A stretch of 5,119 nucleotides of DNA from Prevotella sp. (GTDB taxonomy: Bacteria; Bacteroidota; Bacteroidia; Bacteroidales; Bacteroidaceae), in contig JAJQAI010000301.1 in the NCBI GenBank assembly GCA_021203915.1, positions 1-5,119 of the forward strand, in the 5' to 3' direction. Numbering within the stretch: position 1 is the first letter of the stretch; each line of letters starts with the position of its first letter. The position numbers and the translations under genes were made by a program. Positions 1 to 5,119 of the stretch are shown here, in pieces. The notes under the pieces were generated by a model. That model was not told the origin of the DNA. It saw only the letters and a list, made by a program, of their open reading frames with translations, and searched no databases.

Positions 1-1250
1 TATTTGTACGTGTGCGCATTAATGTTGTACCACGGGATTACCCAAGCATTAATCACTTCTTTCAGTATTTTTCCATCCAATGTTATTGTTCTATACATCT
101 CTGACTCGGGCACAAAAGCATTCCCCGCGTCAGCTTTTTTTACATCAACAACTCGAAAAGCAAAATCATCGCCAATTTCAACATAGGGCGCCACATAACC
201 ATTTTCTTCACAGAATTCTTTGTACATTAACCCAAAAGTTTCCCCATCATAAGGAGCAATAGTAAGAGTCCAAATGCGCGGCTATTTATCAATACTAATT
301 TTTACTCCATAATCATTTTGTAATCTAGTTCTATTATCATCACACCAAACCACAAACTCTTCTACTTTTGCATAAACAGCTTCCAAATCAAAATCCGTTT
401 TAATAAAAGCGACAACATAATTATAAAAGTTTTTTAACATTTGCGGTTCATCATCGGTATCATCAAAAACCATATGCTCATTGATACCGACAACTGCATC
501 GTAAAAATAATTATAAGAATATCCGTCTTCACTTTCACCTAAAAGTGGAATTAACTACTCGTAAGCTTCTTCAAGGGTGTCGCTTCCGCACATGATTGTC
601 TTAAACTCTGAACTGTGCAAATTATAGAGGGTATAGTATATCGCTCCCATCCGATCGTCTAATGTATACGGGTCGTATTCTTGCTCTTCCTCTTCATTAT
701 ATAAGATTCGTATCGCGCAATCTCCCGTAAAATCAGGATACAAATAGCGTTTTTCTTTGATATAACTCACGGGGATGGAGCCGCGCAAATATTTTGTATT
801 GATGGTCCCGTCATCGTTTTCAATTAAATGCCCAGATTCCTCATAAGCCACCATTCCCACAGGGTCAATGTGCTAATAAATATAGCGCAATAACCACTCT
901 ACTGAATCATTCCATAGAGAGTTTTCTCTTTGCCATTCAGTGGGCGCCAATTGCTTTGCAGACTCATTCCATGCGCGCACAGAAGCAGCGGCTATATCGG
1001 CATACACCGAGTCAAAAGAATAAATACCTTTGTGGTCCAAGTCTGCATTTTCATCTATTTCTTTCCACAAGTCTGACGTCATATCGTTTTGCCGCAAGCC
1101 ATAATGCCCCAAAGAATAGGTTCTTTGCTCATTATGCAAATAGTTCAATAAAATTGACCAAATAGAAGAGTGCTCGCTTGTTGTTGGAGTTGAGGTCTCC
1201 AAATTTTGCAATTTTGCTAAATTAGAAAATCGATTTGTGTTGATTTCCAT
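1..1250 (-). CDS. Paralogue of the 1011-residue protein, read with TAG as Gln; 3' end outside the window
   Basis: Its function is unknown. The first 416 residues are visible, starting at ATG 1248-1250, 15 bp after the TGA of the preceding gene; the frame is still open at the left edge. Three in-frame TAGs (low coordinates 873, 555, 282; residues 126, 232, 323) interrupt it under the standard code, and there is no in-frame TAA or TGA. Residues 30-150 align with residues 48-166 of the upstream protein (shared LL-x-Y, ADLD, WN[ED]S, then a DG[ST] turn). Residues 169-206 (YLYPDF, later MGAIYY) and 275-314 (FYNY, then VVWCD, Gln, Tyr) resemble parts of the upstream protein's C-terminal half. Residues 363-416 (AFRVVDVKKADAGN, VIPWYNIN) match its residues 181-245. 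The shared blocks are therefore in a different order. The protein is acidic and rich in Tyr, Asp, Asn and Trp, with no signal peptide. Gln codons are 8 CAA, 0 CAG and 3 TAG. It is probably co-transcribed with, and works alongside, the upstream protein. Confidence 0.87.
873..875 (-). other. In-frame TAG read as Gln (residue 126 of the left-edge protein)
   Basis: The motif WN[ED]S followed 13 residues after its Trp by Gln occurs three times in the two paralogues. In two copies (residues 94-107 here and 133-146 upstream) the Gln is CAA. In the third (residues 113-126) it is this TAG. The upstream copy and this one also align without gaps across WN[ED]S-x(2-3)-L. This supports TAG = Gln. Confidence 0.8.
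930..971 (-). repeat. WN[ED]S-x9-Gln motif, copy 1 in the left-edge protein
   Basis: Residues 94-107 read WNESAKQLAPTEWQ. The same pattern follows 19 residues later at 113-126 (nt 873-914), with TAG at the final position, and occurs in the upstream protein at residues 133-146 (nt 3864-3905). The two genes share the 12 bases agactcattcca (plus strand) at this motif. It is a short repeat and could be partly chance. Confidence 0.5.
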
Positions 1251-1255
1251 AAAAA

Positions 1256-1264
1256 TCACCTCCC
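1256..1264 (-). promoter_or_regulatory. Shine-Dalgarno site of the downstream recoded gene
   Basis: On the minus strand this reads GGGAGGTGA, ending 5 bases before the ATG at 1248-1250. It begins one base after the TGA stop of the preceding gene. It selects ATG 1250 as the start over the in-frame GTG at 1257-1259, which overlaps the site itself. It also confirms that TGA 1266-1268 is a true gene end. Confidence 0.92.
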
Positions 1265-1265
1265 G

Positions 1266-4200
1266 TCATCTTGGTAAATATGTGACGTCTTCATTCTCTG
1301 TGATGTAAAATAGCTCGCGCCCTTGTACCTACAAAGAATCATAATAAATTTGTCCCATTTGACGAGCCAAAGACCTTAGACTTTTATCTTCTCTATTGAA
1401 ATTCACATATTGCATTTCGTCATCTTTTGTAACAATATCGCAAAAACTTGAGCCTGTGTCTTGCACATATCTACAAGCGGTAAAAATTTGTTGTGAAATT
1501 CCCATTAAGCCTCCAGACAATTCTTCTAATACATCAATATAATAACCCACGTTGGTAAATAATAATGCCAAATCTCTTCTTTCAAGGTCTTTAATATTCA
1601 CACCCTCTTTTAACTAAGTATTAAAATAAGATTCATTTAAGTCCAAAATAGCTTGCTCAAAATTGGACTATTTTGTTCCATCTTGATATACTTCTTGCGA
1701 CACGGATTCTAACTCGTCGCACCAAACCCAATAAGCTTTTTCAATATCATCTATACTATCATCATGGAACAAAGAAGGAAGAGTTGCTGTCGCATAAATA
1801 TAAAATGATTCCAGCGGTCCACAGTAAGCAATAGCGGTGTCAATTTTACTTGTGTCCATTGTGTATTGACTGGTATCACCTTCCACCAAAATAAGCTATT
1901 TAATATCATAGGTAATTGAACCGCTCATGTCAGGACCACCAACTAAAGATTCAAAAGCATTACGGTCAGCTGTACAATCAGAGCCATGCCAGCTGGTTGG
2001 AAGAGTTTCTAAATAAGAATTTAGCCGAGAATAAAATAAAGTTGAAAGCAAACTTACGGCTCCAGAATAATCTTCATTTTCTAACGCTTCACAAAATCCT
2101 TGCAATGTGTTGTAGATATCGGTGTTAAAAGTTGCATACTATTCACAATCTAACCAAATCTTAGTCCCAAGATTGGATAATTGATAACTAAAAGCGTTGG
2201 GATTATTATAATAATTTTCAAATTCTACTAAAAAATAATAATAAATTGTACACAAATGTTCTCCTGTTGATACTGTCCCTTTGGTCATTTCAGCGGCATA
2301 ATAAGCCGTATAGAATTGTGCGTCATTGAAAAAAGTATTAGAGTCATCCTCATAAAGCCAAATGCCATCTTGTGAAAAATCAAAACAAGGATAAAAGTAT
2401 AAAATTTTTTCTTCTGGAATTTCAGGCTGCGCATCGGGTTGTCCACTTGAGCCGCCGCCAGAACCGCTGGTGCTAACAGGTCCACCAATCCAAGAGCAAA
2501 GCTCCCCCAAATAATATCCTTGGGATATGGACTATTTGAGATTTTCATTTAGGGAAACATTAAAATATTGTGTGTAGAAATCCATGAGAGAAACTCTCCC
2601 ATCATATTTTCCCTCCGTAGAGCAATCATCAATGGTTACCGTCAAAAAGGTTCCTCCGTTATTATACAATTTTGCCGCCACATCAATAAAATCAAATGAA
2701 ATATTTGATACAAGAATATCAAGGTCACTTGTAATTGAAGTTGAACAATCAAACACAGTCCGTATTGCATAAGTCTCATAGCCATTTACCTTATCTTCAC
2801 AATCTTCTGTGACGTTAATATAATAATTATCCCCATAATCCACAAAAGAATTCAAATTAGACCCTTGTAGACTTTGTGTTTGCCCACTTAAGTCAAATTG
2901 TAAATACGGAGTGTCATCTGATTTGAAGACAAAATAACAAGTACTGTTGTCATTTCGGTTATATATAATCATGCCGGGGTATTGTACTCGGTAATAATAA
3001 TTTTTCATATAATTGCCCCATCTGACTTCTGGGACAATTACCAAATTGCTTTCCCCATATTCTCCCTTTAAATATTCTAAGCGGTTTTTAGCCACATTTT
3101 GGAGAAGCTTTTGAGATTCTTCCGACGCACCAATTGGCACAAAATTATCAAACTTCACATAAGGCATTGTTTCATCATTCCACATTGGAACAAATACGGT
3201 TTTAATGTCCGTATATTTTTTGTGTGAATTTAAAGCCGATGCCGCCCACAAATACGCAACGTTTTCCCATAATTGTATAAGTTCATCAAGTAATCCTTGT
3301 AACATTTGAACCAGCGGCGAGTCATCGTCAAACAAATATGCACAAAGTCCACTTAGCACTTGACCAATAACCCAAAAATTACGATTTAAATCTTCAACTT
3401 CAACTGTTCTTTCATACATTGGCATGATTAGCCGTAAATAGCGCTATAATACCGCTAAACCTTCAGTTTTAGTGTTGGTGTAATCACTTTCTTTTTCTCG
3501 GAAACGCGTAAATTGTAGGTTTTTAGCAGAATTCAGAATGCGTTCCATTCGGTCTTCCTTTCGGACGCCGATATAGCTATCACCATCGATATTAAACCAC
3601 GGGCGCACATATGTTTTTGAGTAATCTAAAGTTCCGTCTTCGTTTTGTACATCGGGGTCAGTATTTTTGGAGTAATCAGGAGTTGGCATATCATCGAGGT
3701 CTAACGTGCCAAAATAATTTCCAGCGTCCCCGTTTATAATATCATCAACACGAAAGGCTGTTTTTTGATTGAAACCGTTTGAAATATTCCCATGAGTATC
3801 TTTTGCTGAGCCATCGGCATTGACTTCAACTCCTTCGGTTTCAGCGGAAGCGGCTCCAAAATTTTGTAGGTACAAATCTACTAGTGCGCCTAAAGACTCA
3901 TTCCAATGAGTTTCACCATTAGGAAGCTAATCAATATACGCGTTAATGTAGCTAAAAATTGCGTTTAGGGCATCTTCATTGGATTCATAATTGCCAGACC
4001 ATCTAAAATTATCTAAGTCGGCTCTATTATTGATATATTGCGCAACTGTTTCTTTCAAATGGTTGCCAAAATCACTCTCTCGGATAATGCCGCCATGTCC
4101 ATTACAAACTTCTTGATTAGCCTCTGAGCTAATATATTCAAGCAAACCTTGCCAAAAATTTTGCATATCCTCTTTTAATCCATCAGTCGCCACTCCATTA

Positions 4201-4301
4201 AAATTATCAATATTTAAATATCCGTCTTTTGAATCTACAGAATCACCGTTTATAATATCATCTATAAATTGAAAAAAATCCGAATAATCTTTTAGTGCCA
4301 T
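1266..4301 (-). CDS. Large modular protein of unknown function, 1011 residues, read with TAG as Gln
   Basis: I do not recognise this protein. It starts at ATG 4299-4301 behind a perfect ribosome-binding site and ends at TGA 1266-1268. Eight in-frame TAGs (low coordinates 3927, 3444, 2532, 2139, 1896, 1668, 1614, 1329; residues 125, 286, 590, 721, 802, 878, 896, 991) must be read as sense; no in-frame TAA or TGA occurs. Residues 48-166 align with the N-terminus of the downstream gene. Residues 181-245 (AFRVDDIINGDAGN, then VRPWFNIDGDSY) match that protein's residues 363-416. Residues 293-350 are helical and aromatic (LNRNFWVIGQVLSG, QLWENVAYLW). About 360-589 looks beta-rich. Residues 606-631 are a Gly/Ser/Pro linker. 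Residues 632-1011 are Tyr-rich, helical and apparently repeated. It is acidic, with no signal peptide or clear membrane segment. Glutamine codons are 38 CAA, 1 CAG and 8 TAG. The composition and code suggest a phage virion or surface protein, which is inference only. Internal ATG, GTG and TTG candidates such as 3425 lack a ribosome-binding site. Confidence 0.88.
2409..2486 (-). other. Gly/Ser/Pro-rich interdomain linker in the 1011-residue protein
   Basis: Residues 606-631 contain a GSGGGSSG stretch followed by Pro, Gln and Glu residues. This is low-complexity and probably flexible. It separates the beta-rich middle of the protein from the Tyr-rich, helical C-terminal part, and so marks a likely domain boundary. 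Confidence 0.7.
3730..3746 (-). repeat. 17-bp direct repeat, copy 2 (encodes DDIING)
   Basis: Second copy of the 17-bp identity at 4246-4262, within the AFRVDDIINGDAGN motif (residues 182-195). The downstream protein has a diverged version, AFRVVDVKKADAGN, at its residues 364-377. Confidence 0.75.
3927..3929 (-). other. In-frame TAG read as Gln (residue 125 of the 1011-residue protein)
   Basis: This is the first in-frame TAG of the long gene. From the shared ADLD motif (residues 94-97 here, 69-72 in the downstream paralogue) the two proteins align without gaps for about 30 residues. This TAG then falls opposite Gln100 (CAA) of the paralogue, and both are followed by Leu. That supports glutamine as its meaning. 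Confidence 0.8.
4246..4262 (-). repeat. 17-bp direct repeat, copy 1 (encodes DDIING)
   Basis: The 17 bases here are identical to 3730-3746. Both copies are in the same frame of the 1011-residue gene and encode DDIINGD (residues 14-20 and 186-192). Surrounding residues also agree loosely (a Phe shortly before). This is a repeated protein motif with conserved codons, not a mobile element or an integration site. Confidence 0.75.
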
Positions 4302-5119
4302 TATTTCACCTCCTTATGAATTTTCACGATATCAGCGTAAGCATAATCCTCTTGGTCTGCAATAATTCTGTGGAATTCATTCAGTCCAATTTGAATTGGA
4401 ACTGTTCTTAAAATATTAACAGTGTGACCAATTTGTGAAAGATAACATTGCTCCATATATTTATTTCCATCATAATAATGGAATACTTTGGTGTAATACT
4501 CACGAATATCTTCCACCAAAGAATTAAATTCTTTTCGTGTTCCCGTGTACGCACAAGAATTTAACATTTCAAAAAGATAAAACCACGCCATTGTAAAATG
4601 TTGAACGGCGGACTTTGTGTCTTGTAACCCTCGTGCGGCGATAAGTGAATATGACCATATAGCGGCTGCCGCATAAGAAGAGGTCATAACTGTCTCAGGT
4701 GTCTGTTGAACCAAACTATCATTTCGATAATTATAAATGTAATGAGCCCGTTTTACCACTGCGACTTTTTTAGCGCACAAAGCTGCTGCCGTACAAAAGG
4801 CATTGTCTTCGTTTGTGCCGATGGGAGGAAAAGTCAATTGATTATCAGTCAAAAATTTACGTAAAAATAATTTGCCATGACAATCTGTATTAGTTAAAGG
4901 TAAATCTTGGTCTCCTCTCTTCACAATACTATACACCATTTCCGTATCTCTTTTTTTAATAATTGGCGCTAACAATTGTGCTAAAAAACTTTCCTCCAAA
5001 AATTCATCATCTGCATCAAGAAAAGTGACATATTTCCCCGACGCTTTCTCTAATCCATATTGTTTTGCCATTCCCGCACCACCATGTTCTTTTAGCTTAT
5101 ATTTGTGTAACATCAAATC
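4301..5119 (-). CDS. Family 2 glycosyltransferase (GT-A fold), 5' end outside the window
   Basis: This gene encodes a probable glycosyltransferase that moves a sugar from a nucleotide-sugar donor to an unknown acceptor. The visible 272 residues begin inside the GT-A domain. They contain an HGGAG segment followed by a segment ending GKYVTFLDADDEF, the typical GT2 stretch before the metal and nucleotide-binding site. The DAD acidic motif is at 5009-5017. About 70 residues later comes GTNEDNAF, with Glu-Asp at 4805-4810 matching the ED acid motif of bacterial GT2 enzymes, then a YIYNYRNDSLVQQ segment also usual in the family. The C-terminal ~150 residues are helical and unassigned. The N-terminal nucleotide-binding half (roughly 50-60 residues) lies beyond 5119. 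It ends with TAA, whose bases overlap the next ATG (TAATG), which suggests translational coupling. It has no in-frame TAG; its glutamines are 11 CAA and 1 CAG by hand count. Acceptor and biological role cannot be read from the sequence. Confidence 0.87.
   Translation of the reverse strand, partial: DLMLHKYKLKEHGGAGMAKQYGLEKASGKYVTFLDADDEFLEESFLAQLLAPIIKKRDTEMVYSIVKRGDQDLPLTNTDCHGKLFLRKFLTDNQLTFPPIGTNEDNAFCTAAALCAKKVAVVKRAHYIYNYRNDSLVQQTPETVMTSSYAAAAIWSYSLIAARGLQDTKSAVQHFTMAWFYLFEMLNSCAYTGTRKEFNSLVEDIREYYTKVFHYYDGNKYMEQCYLSQIGHTVNILRTVPIQIGLNEFHRIIADQEDYAYADIVKIHKEVK
4306..4315 (-). promoter_or_regulatory. Strong Shine-Dalgarno site of the 1011-residue gene
   Basis: On the minus strand this reads AAGGAGGTGA, a full-length match to the anti-Shine-Dalgarno end of 16S rRNA. 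It ends 4 bases before the ATG at 4299-4301, with the AAGGAGG core 7 bases away. It lies inside the last codons of the glycosyltransferase gene. It fixes the start of the long recoded gene and shows that the host ribosome uses Shine-Dalgarno initiation. Confidence 0.93.

Noticed and set aside
1257..1259. GTG start for the left-edge gene
   Set aside because: This GTG is inside the Shine-Dalgarno sequence; the ATG at 1248-1250 is correctly spaced from it.
1266..1268. TGA also recoded, joining the two large genes
   Set aside because: The TGA is followed at once by a strong Shine-Dalgarno site and ATG, the next gene repeats the N-terminal block of the previous one, and no other in-frame TGA is present.
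956..2772. Plus-strand open stretches (also at 4-262)
   Set aside because: They are short, lack ribosome-binding sites and known motifs, and lie opposite minus-strand frames supported by paralogy. They are shadows.
282..4301. A decayed pseudogene with many nonsense mutations
   Set aside because: Decay in AT-rich DNA would give mostly TAA, some TGA, and frameshifts. Here only TAG occurs, the frame is kept throughout, and the start and stop signals are intact.
282..4301. Series of ten or so small separate genes, as the standard code implies
   Set aside because: All lie in one frame, lack ribosome-binding sites, mostly start at weak codons only because of the preceding TAG, and the stretches between them are open and protein-like.
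282..4301. Pyrrolysine insertion at TAG
   Set aside because: Pyrrolysine is rare and confined to a few enzymes. Eleven scattered TAGs, two of which align with Gln codons in a paralogue, fit a general Gln reassignment.
1..5119. Suppressor tRNA, promoter, terminator or CRISPR
   Set aside because: I looked for cloverleaf-like segments, strong hairpins with T-runs, and regular repeats, and saw none. The suppressor tRNA expected for this code must lie elsewhere on the genome.

Overview
The window is AT-rich, almost fully coding, and carries three tightly packed genes, all on the minus strand. In transcription order they are: the 3' part of a family 2 (GT-A) glycosyltransferase (5119 to 4301), a 1011-residue protein of unknown function (4301 to 1266), and the first 416 residues of a related protein that runs off the left edge (1250 to 1).

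The main point is the genetic code. Under the standard code the region from 4301 to 1 breaks into about a dozen short open stretches. All of them lie in one reading frame, and each is separated from the next only by TAG. Read as sense, TAG leaves two long genes with 8 and 3 in-frame TAGs and not one in-frame TAA or TGA. The real gene ends use TAA (4301-4303) and TGA (1266-1268), and both real starts have an excellent Shine-Dalgarno sequence. The two recoded proteins are paralogues. Aligning them puts a TAG of each opposite a CAA glutamine codon of the other, so TAG = Gln (translation table 15) can be argued from this window alone.

TAG-to-Gln reassignment is known mainly from bacteriophages, including crAss-like, Lak and other gut phages with suppressor tRNAs. 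I therefore infer a large phage, or possibly an integrated one. The ribosome-binding sites (AAGGAGGTGA and GGGAGGTGA) match the anti-Shine-Dalgarno sequence closely. This points to a host that relies on Shine-Dalgarno initiation, such as a Bacillota member, rather than Bacteroidota. No capsid, terminase, tail or tRNA gene is visible, so the phage origin is inferred.

The genes form one apparent operon. The glycosyltransferase stop and the next start overlap (TAATG), and the two recoded genes are 15 bp apart. The two large proteins are acidic, rich in Asp, Asn, Tyr and Trp, and modular. They share at least four sequence blocks that occur in a different order in each. A virion or surface role, perhaps with glycosylation by the neighbouring enzyme, is plausible but not shown. 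I found no RNA genes, CRISPR, insertion sequences, promoters or terminators.
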